Origin: Thermophilibacter provencensis
GTDB lineage: Bacteria > Actinomycetota > Coriobacteriia > Coriobacteriales > Atopobiaceae
Length of the DNA stretch: 53,030 nucleotides
NCBI RefSeq assembly: GCF_030372065.1
Contig: NZ_JAUDEA010000013.1
Location: 1-53,030, forward strand
Reading direction: 5' to 3'
Shown here: piece after piece, positions 20,915 through 29,466 of the stretch
Position numbering within the stretch: position 1 is the stretch's first letter
How the letters are laid out: each line of letters opens with the position of its first letter
The notes under the pieces: generated by a model
What the model was told of the DNA's origin: nothing
Database searches by the model: none
What the model saw: only the letters and a program-made list of their open reading frames with translations
Translations under genes and position numbers: made by a program

Positions 20915-23500
20915 CTACTCTCCCGCGCTCAGCAGGCCACCTGCGCCGGCAGCCCCGCGGGAGGGCTCGGGCAGGGCCGAGAAGTCCGGAGAGACCATGC
21001 TCTCGCGGCGGCGCGGCGCTGGAATCTCGCCGGTCGCGTGCTCAAAGACGAGCTTTCCGTCCTTCTCGTCCACGCGAATGATCTCGCCGCGGCGCCAGAG
21101 GTTCTGCAGCAGCTCCTCGGAGAGCGGGTCCTCAATGAGGGTTTGAATCGCGCGACGCAGCGGACGGGCACCGTAGACCGGGTCGGCGCCCTCCTTGGCC
21201 ACGAGGTCGCGCGCGGCATCCGTGAGCTCGATGGACATGCCCTGGGCGATGAGGCGGTCGCGGAGGTCGGCAACCATGAGCTCCACGATGCCGCGCAGCT
21301 GCTCGGCCGTGAGGGACTTGAAGACCACGACCTCGTCAACGCGGTTCAAAAACTCCGGGCGGAAGTGCTTCTTGAGCTCGGCCATCACGCGGCTCGTGAT
21401 CTCATTGTCGGAGAGGCCCGAGGCACCCTGGGCCGAGAAGCCCATGGTGGTGGTCTGCGCGATGTCGCGCGCGCCGATGTTGGACGTCATGATGATGACG
21501 GTGTTGGAGAAGTCCACGTGGCGGCCCTGGCCGTCCGTGAGGCGGCCCTCCTCCAGGATCTGGAGCAGGACGTTGAAGACGTCGGGGTGGGCCTTCTCCA
21601 CCTCGTCGAAGAGCACGACGGAGTACGGGCGCCGACGGACTGCCTTGGTGAGCTCGCCGCCCTCGTCGTAGCCCACGTATCCCGGAGGCGCGCCGACGAG
21701 CTTGGAGACGGTGTGCTTCTCCATGAACTCGGACATGTCAAAGCTGATGAGCGCCTCCTCGCTGCCAAAGAGGAACTCGGCGAGCGCCTTGGCGAGCTCG
21801 GTCTTGCCCACGCCGGAGGGGCCGAGGAAGATGAACGAGCCGCCGGGGCGGCGCGGGTCCTTGAGCGGGGAACGGCTGCGGCGGATGGCCTTGGCCACCT
21901 TGGTCACGGCCTCGTCCTGGCCCACGACGCGCTCGTGGAGCACGTCCTCGCAGCGCAGGAGCTTGGAGGCCTCGGCCTCGGTGAGGCTCGAGACGGGCAC
22001 GCCGGTCATGGACGAGACCACGTCGGCGATGTCCTGCTCGTCCACCGTGACCACGTTGGCGGCGAGCTCCTCGCGCCACTTGGCCTCGAGCTCGTCGCGG
22101 CGGGCCACGAGGGCCTTCTCCTCGTCGCGCAGGCGGGCGGCCTCCTCAAACTCCTGGGCGGCCGCGGCGGCGGACTTCTCCTCGCGGACGCGCGCGAGGT
22201 CGGCGTCGGTCTGGGCGATCTCGGGCGGAAGCGTCATCTTGTGGACGCGCGTGCGGGCGCCCGCCTCGTCGAGCACGTCGATGGCCTTGTCCGGGAGAAA
22301 GCGGTCCTGCACGTAGCGGCTCGAGAGCGTGACGGCGGCCTGGATGGCGGCGTCGGTGTAGCGGACGTTGTGGTGCTTCTCGTAGCGGTCCTTGAGGCCG
22401 TCGATGATCTTGAGGGTGTCCTCGGGGCTGGGCTCGCCGATGTTGACCGGCTGGAAGCGGCGCTCAAAGGCGGAGTCCTTCTCCACGTGCTTGCGGAACT
22501 CCTCGGCCGTGGTGGCGCCAATGACCTGGATCTCGCCGCGCGAGAGGGGCGGCTTGAGGATGGAGGCGGCGTCGATGGAGCCCTCGGCCGAGCCGGCACC
22601 GATGACGGTGTGGATCTCGTCGATGAAGAGGATGTCGTTCTCGGACTCCTCGAGCTCGCGCACGACCTTCTTCATGCGCTCCTCAAACTCGCCGCGGTAC
22701 TTCGAGCCGGCGACGAGGCTCGCGAGGTCGAGCGTCCAGATCTGCTTGCCGCGCAGGATGTCCGGCACGTTGCCCGAGGCGATGAGCTGCGCCAGGCCCT
22801 CCACGATGGCCGTCTTGCCCACGCCCGGGTCTCCCAGGATGAGCGGGTTGTTCTTCTGTCGGCGCGCGAGGACCTGCATGACGCGCTCGATCTCGCGGTC
22901 GCGGCCGATGACGGGGTCGAGCTTGCCGTCGGCGGCGAGCTTGGTGAGGTTGCGGCCGTACTGCTCCAGGACGGAGCCCTCCTCGCCCTGCTGCTGCGGG
23001 CCGGGGCCACCAAAGCCCGCCATGCGCACGTCCGCGGTGGCGGGCTGCTGGGCGGACTCGGAGCTCTTGCCGGCGAGCTCGTTCACGGCGTTGCGGACGG
23101 CGTCGCCCGAGACGCCCATCTGGCGCAGCGCGTCCATGGCGCGGCCGTTGCCCTCGGCGACGATGCCCAGGAGCAGGTGCTCCGTGGCAATGTAGGTCTG
23201 GCCGTGGGTCATGGTCTCGCGGTAGGCCCCCTCGAGCACGCGCTTGGCGCGCGGCGTGAAGGGGATGTGGCCGCCGGGAACGGGCTCGCCGTCCCCCTCG
23301 GTGATGGCGCGGATGGTGGCGAGGGTCTCGTCGTAGGTCACGTCGAGTTTGGCGAGCGCCTGGGCCGCCACGCCCTCGCCCTCCTTAATAAGGGCCAGGA
23401 GCAGGTGCTCCGTGCCAACGTACATCTGCCCGAGGTTACGCGCCTCGTCCTGGGCGAGGCTCATCACCTTGCGGGCCTTGTCAGTGAACTTCTCGAACAT
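20915..23500 (-). CDS. clpC: ATP-dependent Clp protease ATPase subunit ClpC
   Basis: A Hsp100 unfoldase that feeds ClpP, 861 residues from the ATG of [12 protein letters not shown]. It has the double Clp-N domain (1-145), the first AAA+ domain with GDPGVGKT (about 228), and a UVR-like middle coiled coil ([13 protein letters not shown], about 450). The second AAA+ domain has GPSGVGKTE (about 560). The C-terminus is short and Ala/Gly-rich. The long upstream reading frame is rejected because it only translates CTTCTCGCC-rich intergenic DNA. The partners ctsR, mcsA and mcsB, usual in Bacillota, are absent, so the adaptor system is different or elsewhere. Confidence 0.97.
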   Translation of the reverse strand: MFEKFTDKARKVMSLAQDEARNLGQMYVGTEHLLLALIKEGEGVAAQALAKLDVTYDETLATIRAITEGDGEPVPGGHIPFTPRAKRVLEGAYRETMTHGQTYIATEHLLLGIVAEGNGRAMDALRQMGVSGDAVRNAVNELAGKSSESAQQPATADVRMAGFGGPGPQQQGEEGSVLEQYGRNLTKLAADGKLDPVIGRDREIERVMQVLARRQKNNPLILGDPGVGKTAIVEGLAQLIASGNVPDILRGKQIWTLDLASLVAGSKYRGEFEERMKKVVRELEESENDILFIDEIHTVIGAGSAEGSIDAASILKPPLSRGEIQVIGATTAEEFRKHVEKDSAFERRFQPVNIGEPSPEDTLKIIDGLKDRYEKHHNVRYTDAAIQAAVTLSSRYVQDRFLPDKAIDVLDEAGARTRVHKMTLPPEIAQTDADLARVREEKSAAAAAQEFEEAARLRDEEKALVARRDELEAKWREELAANVVTVDEQDIADVVSSMTGVPVSSLTEAEASKLLRCEDVLHERVVGQDEAVTKVAKAIRRSRSPLKDPRRPGGSFIFLGPSGVGKTELAKALAEFLFGSEEALISFDMSEFMEKHTVSKLVGAPPGYVGYDEGGELTKAVRRRPYSVVLFDEVEKAHPDVFNVLLQILEEGRLTDGQGRHVDFSNTVIIMTSNIGARDIAQTTTMGFSAQGASGLSDNEITSRVMAELKKHFRPEFLNRVDEVVVFKSLTAEQLRGIVELMVADLRDRLIAQGMSIELTDAARDLVAKEGADPVYGARPLRRAIQTLIEDPLSEELLQNLWRRGEIIRVDEKDGKLVFEHATGEIPAPRRRESMVSPDFSALPEPSRGAAGAGGLLSAGE

Positions 23501-23531
23501 CTGTGGGCAATCCTTCCATAGAGGTTTCGCA

Positions 23532-23537
23532 ATTATA
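23532..23537 (-). promoter_or_regulatory. Candidate -10 element for clpC
   Basis: A perfect TATAAT on the minus strand about 32 bases before the clpC ATG. The -35 region is poor, which may mean an activator or an alternative start. Confidence 0.55.
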
Positions 23538-23592
23538 GCTTTTACCCAGGGGACTGCCCGCGCAAACACGTTAAGCGACGCGCCGTTCTTCT

Positions 23593-23694
23593 CGCCGCGC
23601 CGGCCTTCTCTGCCCTTCTCGCCTGCCGGCCCTCGCCGCCGCCCTTCTCGCCGAGCCCTTCTCGCCGAGCCCTTCTCGCCGCGGCCCAATCGGT
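23593..23694. repeat. CTTCTCGCC cluster upstream of clpC
   Basis: Five or so copies of CCCTTCTCGCC or close variants, including a 14-bp tandem unit (CCCTTCTCGCCGAG). It abuts GTGTAT array locus II. The gap between clpC and the next gene (23501-23823) holds the clpC -10, this cluster and the array only. Confidence 0.7.
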
Positions 23695-23701
23695 CCCTCC
23701 G

Positions 23702-23818
23702 CAGGTGTATCCGCCAGGTGTATTGCTCGCTCGATACACCCAAGTCACATTTGCCGTGTGGTCAATACACCTGGCAACAATTTGGCGCAGAGCGGGATAC
23801 ACCTGATGAATACACCTG
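23702..23818. repeat. GTGTAT array, locus II
   Basis: Six 9-mers: forward at 23702 and 23715, reverse at 23734, 23765, 23797 and 23810. The gaps are 4, 10, 22, 23 and 4 bases. It ends 5 bp from the stop of the unknown gene at 23824. The first three copies have the same 9-4-9-10-9 geometry as loci I and III. Confidence 0.85.
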
Positions 23819-23823
23819 TGGCG

Positions 23824-24921
23824 CTACTCCGAATACCGGGGGTCGGGCGGCAGCAGCTGGCCGAGAAGCACGACGCGCTTCTCGCGAGCCTGCGGATCGG
23901 CGATGCTTTCGGCAACGCGCCTCGGAAAGCCGGCGTCCTCGTGCGGCGCGAGCTTCTTGGCAACGAGCCGCACAAAGCGCTCGAGGGACGCCGCGTTTCT
24001 GATGTCGTCGTACGTTGCGGGGACCATCGCGATGTTGCACGCGGCGTAGTCCTGCACGCGGAAGCTGTCCTCCACGTACGCCGAGGACTGGCCGTGAAAG
24101 CCGCCGTTGTACTCCGACGCCACGTGGTGCCTCGGCCAATGGAAGTCCGGGCGCATCGTCTGGTGCTTAACGATGTCGCGCGCGTCTTCCGGCCACTCGA
24201 TGGGCACGTTCTCAACGAAGTCCGGGAGCGGAATGCCGCCGCGCCGGGGCGGCAGTCTCATGGCAAGGGAGAGGACCGTCTCCCCGGGAGAGCCGGAGCC
24301 GTCCTTGGCATAGCGCGCCACCTCCCTCGCAAGGCGCAGCCCCTGGAGCCTTGACAGCTCGCTGAGATAGGCGCGCAGGTCATCCGCGCTCGTTACGCTC
24401 TCGATGTCATAGGAGCACTCGCCCGTCAGCGGGGCGCGCGGATCGCGGGCATAGAGGCCGCACGCCTCCATGGCAAGGGAGAGCAGGCGGGCAAACGCCG
24501 CGTCCTCGGAGATCGCCTCGCTCTTCACGAGCTGCTGGAGCTTGCGCGCAAAGCCCACGAGGCTGATGCCCGGCGACTCGACAAGCAGGCGCACCGGGTC
24601 CCGCGCGGGACCAAAGGGCACTCCGCTCTCCCTTACAACCTCAAGGAAGGAGCCCTCGGGAAGGCGGGCGAGAAACGCCCGCGGGTCCACCAGCGAGGAC
24701 TGCGAGCGCGTGTCTCGCGAGAACGACGCAAGCGAGAGGGGCCGCGCCACGGTGAAGCCAGAAAGCTCCTGGGGGAGCGCCTCGCGAAGCGCCGCCGGGT
24801 CGATTGGCTCGGCGGCGGGGCGGCAGAGGCCGTCCTCGCAGGTAACAAGCCGCAGGCCCGGGTCGCGCCTCGCAAGGCGCGTGAGCTTGAGGGAGTCCGC
24901 TCCCGCAAGAAAGGCATTCAT
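23824..24921 (-). CDS. Uncharacterised protein with Vsr/DUF559-like fold (copy 1)
   Basis: A 365-residue protein of no assigned function. The ATG at 24921 has GGGAGGGGATGCC before it. The N-terminal half (LAGADSLKLTRLARRDPGLR) is mainly helical. The C-terminal part carries GSGSPGET (about 210), MRPDFHW (about 257) and SEYNGG (about 270). These align with GSGSPRET, KPDILL and VEYDGK in the gene at 51760, which is the same length. The E...D...E-x-[DN]G pattern resembles PD-(D/E)XK nucleases of the Vsr/DUF559 kind. The catalytic Lys/His position looks lost here (NGGFH), so activity is doubtful. GTGTAT arrays lie immediately on both sides. It could also be an AbiEi-like regulatory protein. Confidence 0.7.
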   Translation of the reverse strand: MNAFLAGADSLKLTRLARRDPGLRLVTCEDGLCRPAAEPIDPAALREALPQELSGFTVARPLSLASFSRDTRSQSSLVDPRAFLARLPEGSFLEVVRESGVPFGPARDPVRLLVESPGISLVGFARKLQQLVKSEAISEDAAFARLLSLAMEACGLYARDPRAPLTGECSYDIESVTSADDLRAYLSELSRLQGLRLAREVARYAKDGSGSPGETVLSLAMRLPPRRGGIPLPDFVENVPIEWPEDARDIVKHQTMRPDFHWPRHHVASEYNGGFHGQSSAYVEDSFRVQDYAACNIAMVPATYDDIRNAASLERFVRLVAKKLAPHEDAGFPRRVAESIADPQAREKRVVLLGQLLPPDPRYSE

Positions 24922-25153
24922 GGCATCCCCTCCCAACCGACGAGGGAAAACCGTATCAAAGCGTTCTGACAGCCAGCTTTCCGCAGGCTGCCACCTGTCT
25001 GCACCTAGCTGCCATGGGCCTGCGAACGCCGAGGTTGGGGCAGGGGACATTTGGGGCGGCGCTCCCCGAGGATGCCGACAAGAACCACGAAACCTCCGCA
25101 AGCGCGCATTGCGGGCAATCTCAATGCCGAGCGAGGCGGTTCGGCACATCCGC

Positions 25154-25283
25154 CAGGTGCATCCGGTTGGTGTATCCGTCAGGTGTATGGAGGGCCCACG
25201 TCAAAAGCGCCGCAGGTGTATTGAGTAACGAGAAAAACCGCGCAGGTGCATCCAACCGGGAATACACCTGCTGAATACACCTG
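25154..25283. repeat. GTGTAT array, locus III
   Basis: Seven 9-mers: forward at 25154, 25167, 25180, 25213 and 25243, reverse at 25262 and 25275. Read from the right end on the minus strand the gaps are 4, 10, 21, 24, 4 and 4, the same series as loci I and II. It sits in the 403-bp gap (24922-25324) between the unknown gene and lysS. The left 230 bp of that gap shows nothing I can name. GCGAGAAGG follows at 25309. Confidence 0.85.
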
Positions 25284-25324
25284 CGCGGAGCAGCGGTCAA
25301 AGGCGAGAAGGACGCGGGGGCCGC

Positions 25325-27550
25325 CTACTTGCCAAAGGTATCGCGGTCGGGCGCGATGGCCTTCATCGCGTCGATGGTGCGTGAGAAGAGCTCCTCGAGC
25401 TCCCAGCCGCAGAGCTCGGCGCCCTTGCGGATGACGTCGCGGTTGCAGCCGGCCGCAAAGCGCTTGTCCTTGAACTTCTTCTTGAGCGACTTAACCTCGA
25501 AGTCCATGACGGACTTGCTCGGACGCATGATCACGGCCGCACCGATGAGGCCCGTGAGCTCGTCCACGGCAAAGAGGACCTTCTCCATGGGGAGCTCGGG
25601 CGCCGGAAGCTCGGGGTTGTTGTCGGAGTTGTGCGACTGAACGGCACGCACGAGCTCCTCGGAGCAGCCCGCCGCGCGCAGCAGCTCGGCAGCGTAGACC
25701 GTGTGGTTTACCGGGTCGTCGGCGTGCTCCTCCCAGTCGAGGTCGTGCAGGATGCCCACGACCTCCCAGAAGTCGGCGTTCTCGGGGTCCGTCTCCTCGG
25801 CAAAGACGCGCATCACGCCGCCGACGGTCTCACCGTGCTCGATGTGGAACTCCTCGTGGTTGTGCTCGGTGAGAAGGGCGAGCGCCGCCTCGCGGTCGAT
25901 CCCGGCGACAAGCGCCGCGGGAGCCTCGGCCGCAGCCGCCGCGACCTTCTCGCTGTCCTCGGCGATGGCGTCCACGGAGGCGGCGGCGTTATCCGTCACC
26001 ACACCCGCAACCTGGGCCTCGATGTCCGCGCGCGTGATGGTCTCGGGCTTCATGGCCGGGAAGAGCAGGACGTCGCGGATGGCGGGCTGGTCGCAGAAGA
26101 GCATGATCATGCGGTCGATGCCGTAGCCGATGCCGCCCGCCGGGGGCATGCCGTACTCGAGGGCGCGCACGTAGTCGTAGTCGTAGCCCATGGCCTCGTC
26201 GTCGCCCATGCCCTTGGCGGCAACCTGCTCGGCAAAGCGGCCGGCCTGGTCGACGGGGTCGTTGAGCTCGGAGAAGGCGTTGGCGTACTCGTGGCCGGCA
26301 ATGACCAGCTCAAAGCGGTCGGTGAGGCGCGGGTCCTCGGCCTTGCGCTTGGAGAGCGGGGAGACCTCCTCCGGGTAGTCGCACACAAAGGTGGGGTTGA
26401 CGATGGTCTTCTCGCCCAGCTCGTCGTAGAGCTCAAAGAGGAGCTTGCCGGCGCCCCAGTTGGGCTGCACCTCGATGCCGTTCTTCTCGCAGAGCTCGCG
26501 CAGGTGCTCGATGGGCGTGTCCATCGTGAGCTCCTCGCCCACGCACTCGGAGGCAATCTCGGAGAGCGGGCGGCTCGCCCAGGTGCCGGACATGTCGATC
26601 TGCTGGCCCTGGAAGGTGATGACCTCGTTGCCCTCCTCGCAGCCGCAGACCTCGCGCGCGATGGCCTTGAAGAGGCCCTCGGAGAGGCGCTTCATGCCCT
26701 CGAGGTCAGAGTAGGCGCAGTAGGCCTCCATCGAGGTGAACTCGGGGTTGTGCGTGAGGTCCATGCCCTCGTTGCGGAACTGGCGGCCAATCTCAAAGAC
26801 GCGCTCCATGCCGCCCACGATGAGACGCTTGAGCGGGAGCTCGGTGGCAATGCGCAGGTAGAAGTCACGATCGAGCGCGTTGAAGTGCGTGACGAAGGGA
26901 CGCGCGTTGGCGCCACCGAGGATGGCGTGCATCATCGGCGTCTCGACCTCCATGTAGCCCTCGGCCTCCATGTAGCGGCGGATGAGGGAGATGATCTGGC
27001 TGCGCTTGCGGAAGACGTCGCGGACCTCGGGGTTCATGATGAGGTCAACGTAGCGCTGGCGGTAGCGGACCTCGCGGTCGGTGAGGCCGTGGAACTTCTC
27101 GGGCAGCGGGCGCAGGGACTTGGAGAGCACCGTGAGCTGCGTCGGGGAGACGGAGAGCTGCCCGCGGCGGGTGCGCAGCACGGCGCCCGTGGCGCCCAGG
27201 ATGTCGCCGAGGTCGAGGTTGGCGAGAAGTGCCCAGCCCTCGTCGCCCAGCACGTCGTGGCGGCAGAAGAGCTGGATGGAGCCGCTCACGTCCTCGAGCA
27301 CGATGAAGGCGGCCTTGCCCTGCTTGCGCAGCGCGCGGATGCGGCCGGCAACGCTCACCACGTCCTCGGTGTCGGCCCCCTCGGGGAGCTCTGCGTACTT
27401 CTCCTCAAGCTCGCCGGCGTGGGCCGTGACCTCGGAGGCAATGGGGTACGGGTTCACGCCCGCGTCAATGAGCGCCTGGCGGCGGGCACGACGCATCGTG
27501 CGCTCGTCGGTGGCTGCGGCGGCCGCGCTCGCGGCGGTGTTCTCTGCCAT
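25325..27550 (-). CDS. lysS: Lysyl-tRNA synthetase (class II) fused to an HD domain
   Basis: Charges tRNA-Lys. The product is 741 residues against about 500 for ordinary LysRS. The OB-fold (VAGRIRALRKQGKAAFIVLED) and class II motifs (motif 2 FRNEGMDLTHNPEFTSMEAY; motif 3 GIGYGIDRMIMLFCDQPAIR) are complete by about residue 500. An Ala-rich linker (about 505-545) leads to an HD-superfamily region: a His in IEHGETV, then GILHDLDW near 600, AVQSHNSDNN, and FAVDELTGL. That is the H...HD...D order of metal-dependent phosphohydrolases. The start is MAENTAASAA; the longer upstream frame is rejected. It lies downstream of greA and tatA. Confidence 0.96.
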   Translation of the reverse strand: MAENTAASAAAAATDERTMRRARRQALIDAGVNPYPIASEVTAHAGELEEKYAELPEGADTEDVVSVAGRIRALRKQGKAAFIVLEDVSGSIQLFCRHDVLGDEGWALLANLDLGDILGATGAVLRTRRGQLSVSPTQLTVLSKSLRPLPEKFHGLTDREVRYRQRYVDLIMNPEVRDVFRKRSQIISLIRRYMEAEGYMEVETPMMHAILGGANARPFVTHFNALDRDFYLRIATELPLKRLIVGGMERVFEIGRQFRNEGMDLTHNPEFTSMEAYCAYSDLEGMKRLSEGLFKAIAREVCGCEEGNEVITFQGQQIDMSGTWASRPLSEIASECVGEELTMDTPIEHLRELCEKNGIEVQPNWGAGKLLFELYDELGEKTIVNPTFVCDYPEEVSPLSKRKAEDPRLTDRFELVIAGHEYANAFSELNDPVDQAGRFAEQVAAKGMGDDEAMGYDYDYVRALEYGMPPAGGIGYGIDRMIMLFCDQPAIRDVLLFPAMKPETITRADIEAQVAGVVTDNAAASVDAIAEDSEKVAAAAAEAPAALVAGIDREAALALLTEHNHEEFHIEHGETVGGVMRVFAEETDPENADFWEVVGILHDLDWEEHADDPVNHTVYAAELLRAAGCSEELVRAVQSHNSDNNPELPAPELPMEKVLFAVDELTGLIGAAVIMRPSKSVMDFEVKSLKKKFKDKRFAAGCNRDVIRKGAELCGWELEELFSRTIDAMKAIAPDRDTFGK

Positions 27551-27584
27551 AGTGTCCCTTTCAGATAGAAGCGCCCCGCACCTG

Positions 27585-27603
27585 CTGCTGCAGACACGGG
27601 GCG
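27585..27603 (-). other. Hairpin in greA-lysS gap
   Basis: On the minus strand GCCCCG pairs with CGGGGC around an internal CTGCAGCAG self-complementary stretch. The position, about 35 bases before lysS, allows an attenuator or a processing site. There is no T-box-like specifier structure that I can identify. Confidence 0.35.
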
Positions 27604-27638
27604 TCACGCTTGCTGCCTGTCGGAGAGGAAGTGCCGAC

Positions 27639-28118
27639 CTAGCGGGAAATCCCCGTGATGGTGTACTTCCTCGTCTTGCCGGACGGCGCGACGACCTCGA
27701 CCACGTCGCCCTTCTCGTGACCCACGAGGGCGCTGCCCACGGGGGACTCGTTGGAGATCTTGTGCTCGAGGGAGTTGGTCTCGGTGGTGCCCACGATGGT
27801 GAACGTGGACTTCTTGCCCTTCTCGTCCTCAAGCTCCACGGTGGTGCCGATGGAGACGGTGAGGGCGTGGCCGGAGCCGGCCTCAACGATGACGGCCTGC
27901 GAGAGGATCTGGCGGATCTCGTTCACGCGCGCGGCGTTGCGGGCCTCCTCCTCCTTGGCGGCGTCGTACTCGGAGTTCTCGGAGAGGTCGCCAAAGCCGC
28001 GGGCCTCCTTGATGCGCTCGACGATCTCGTCGTGCTTCTCGCCCTCGCGGTACTCGAGCTCCTCGACGAGCTTCTGACGGCCCTCGGCGGTGAGCTCGAT
28101 CTTCTTGGTGGTGTCCAT
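27639..28118 (-). CDS. greA: Transcription elongation factor GreA
   Basis: GreA enters the polymerase secondary channel and rescues backtracked complexes by transcript cleavage. It has 159 residues. The N-terminal coiled coil (about 1-75) carries the acidic tip (DLSENSEYDAAKEEEA). The C-terminal FKBP-like domain includes SIGTTVELEDEKGK and NESPVGSALVGH. It lies between tatA (27 bp upstream) and lysS on the same strand, suggesting a tatA-greA-lysS transcript. Confidence 0.97.
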   Translation of the reverse strand: MDTTKKIELTAEGRQKLVEELEYREGEKHDEIVERIKEARGFGDLSENSEYDAAKEEEARNAARVNEIRQILSQAVIVEAGSGHALTVSIGTTVELEDEKGKKSTFTIVGTTETNSLEHKISNESPVGSALVGHEKGDVVEVVAPSGKTRKYTITGISR

Positions 28119-28145
28119 GTGCTGCTCCCTACCTGACGCGTGCCA

Positions 28146-28466
28146 CTAGTTGAGCTTGTTGCCGCACTTGGAGCAGAACTCGGCGTCGGCCGCGTTCTTG
28201 GCGCCGCACTTGGAGCAGAAGACCGCGTCGGTGGAAGCGGCCTCGGGGGCGTCGGCGTCATCCTCGTCCTCGATGACCTCAACGTCGTCGTGGGACTCCA
28301 CGGGACCCTCGGAGATCTCCTCCTTGCCGTCCTCCATGCCCTCGCGGACGTTCTTGACGGTCTTGCCGAGGGCGGAACCGATCTTCGGAAGGTTCTTGGG
28401 CCCAAAGATGATCAGGACGATGACGACGATAATGACGAGCTCAGGAATGCCCATGCCAAGAAACAT
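28146..28466 (-). CDS. tatA: Sec-independent translocase TatA-like protein with C-terminal zinc ribbon
   Basis: A Tat pore protein. The 106-residue product has the typical membrane helix ([20 protein letters not shown], about 8-27), the [10 protein letters not shown] hinge and the amphipathic helix ([16 protein letters not shown]). An acidic linker (about 45-80) follows. The C-terminus is unusual: FCSKCGAKN...FCSKCGNK, two CxxC pairs (Cys84/87 and 98/101) forming a small zinc ribbon that ordinary TatA lacks. No tatC is in the window. A TATACT -10 lies about 60 bases upstream. Confidence 0.9.
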   Translation of the reverse strand: MFLGMGIPELVIIVVIVLIIFGPKNLPKIGSALGKTVKNVREGMEDGKEEISEGPVESHDDVEVIEDEDDADAPEAASTDAVFCSKCGAKNAADAEFCSKCGNKLN

Positions 28467-28528
28467 GATGAGATGTCCTTCCGATGCGATGTCGAAGATG
28501 GGCCCCTAGGCCCAATACAGCATCAGTT

Positions 28529-28534
28529 AGTATA
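28529..28534 (-). promoter_or_regulatory. Candidate -10 element for tatA
   Basis: GCTATACT on the minus strand with a predicted start about 57 bases before tatA. The gap 28467-28607 also carries the upstream region of the divergent methyltransferase-like gene. Confidence 0.45.
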
Positions 28535-28607
28535 GCCGACGTTACGCGCTACTCACAATCTCTAAAACGCGGGAATTGCGGATTCTCGCGCGTCGTCTGG
28601 AGGCCCC

Positions 28608-29447
28608 GTGACGGAGCTCATCTGTGCCCTTCTCGTCCTGACCGTGGTGTGCACGGCCATTCTTGCCCTCATGCCCTGGGCGCTGCGCAGGCGCGGCGTT
28701 GAGCTGCGTCGGACCAAGTTTGGCCTCACGCTCATCTTTGAGTCCGAGAACCTCGACGGCACGCCAGTGCGCCTGCTCAACGTCAACGGCACCTTCCAGA
28801 GCGGCTGCTACGTGCCCGACGACCTGCACTTTGAGCTGGCCTGCGAGTACCATCGCGCCATGGCGGGCGTGATCGAGGGGCTGGCGCGGCGCGATGCCGG
28901 CCGGCCCGTCCGCGTGATGGTCATGGGCGGGGGCGGCTACTCGCTGCCCAAGTACCTGGCGGCGTACGTGCCCGCCGCGCGGACGGACGCGGTGGAGGTT
29001 GACCCCGCGATCACCGCGATCGCGCGCGAGTTCTTCTTCCTTGACGAGTGCCTTGAGAAGACGGGCGCCGAGAAGGACGGGCGGCTTCGCCTGGTAAACG
29101 ACGACGCCTGGGCGTTCCTGCGCGCCGCCGCGGAGCCCTACGACGTCATCGTCAACGACGCGTTCTCCGGCAAGCGGCCGCTTGGGCCGCTCACCTCGGC
29201 CGAGGGCGCGCGCGTGGTGCGCTCGCGGCTCGCCGAGAACGGCGTTTACCTGGCCAACGTGCGCTGCGCGTGCACGGGACGCGGCGCGGGGCCGCTGCGC
29301 GAGGTGGAGGGGGCGTTTGGCCGCGAGTTCGCGCACGTGGGCTACGTGCCCGAGTGGCCGGACGAGCCGGAGAAGCCCGGCAACAACGCCTTTATCGCCA
29401 CGGACGCCGAGGGCGTGCTGCCCGCGGATGCCGTCGTGGTGAAGTAG
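28608..29447 (+). CDS. Spermidine synthase-like methyltransferase-fold protein
   Basis: A 279-residue protein. A short hydrophobic N-terminus (ICALLVLTVVCTAILALMPW) could anchor it to the membrane. The rest is a Rossmann domain with VRVMVMGGGGYSLPKYLA (glycine-rich SAM loop), AVEVDPAITAIAREFF (acidic ribose-binding position) and YDVIVNDAFSG. These match the spermidine/spermine synthase fold, but the polyamine residues are not clearly conserved, so the substrate is unknown. The start is GTG with GGAG 6 bases upstream. It is transcribed divergently from tatA and converges on the glycerate kinase gene 19 bp away. Confidence 0.8.
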   Translation: MTELICALLVLTVVCTAILALMPWALRRRGVELRRTKFGLTLIFESENLDGTPVRLLNVNGTFQSGCYVPDDLHFELACEYHRAMAGVIEGLARRDAGRPVRVMVMGGGGYSLPKYLAAYVPAARTDAVEVDPAITAIAREFFFLDECLEKTGAEKDGRLRLVNDDAWAFLRAAAEPYDVIVNDAFSGKRPLGPLTSAEGARVVRSRLAENGVYLANVRCACTGRGAGPLREVEGAFGREFAHVGYVPEWPDEPEKPGNNAFIATDAEGVLPADAVVVK

Positions 29448-29466
29448 GGCCCGGCGGCGCCGCGCG

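Larger units (their letters stand above)
23702..25283 (-). mobile_element. Candidate repeat-flanked cassette 1
   Basis: A 1.58-kb unit: GTGTAT array II, a single gene (23824-24921, minus), then GTGTAT array III. The two arrays are in opposite orientation, with their two-copy ends facing outwards, so they behave like complex terminal inverted repeats. No transposase, integrase or target duplication was recognised. Calling it mobile is an inference from the inverted flanks and from the lone arrays at 8.3 and 39.0 kb. Confidence 0.4.

Noticed and set aside
23501..23743. An 81-codon N-terminal extension of clpC.
   Set aside because: It reads the CTTCTCGCC cluster and the array, giving Arg/Glu/Gly low complexity. 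The Clp-N domain starts correctly at [11 protein letters not shown].
27551..27886. A 112-codon extension of lysS over the start of greA.
   Set aside because: Pro/Ser/Arg shadow sequence of greA; the synthetase starts at MAENTAASAA.
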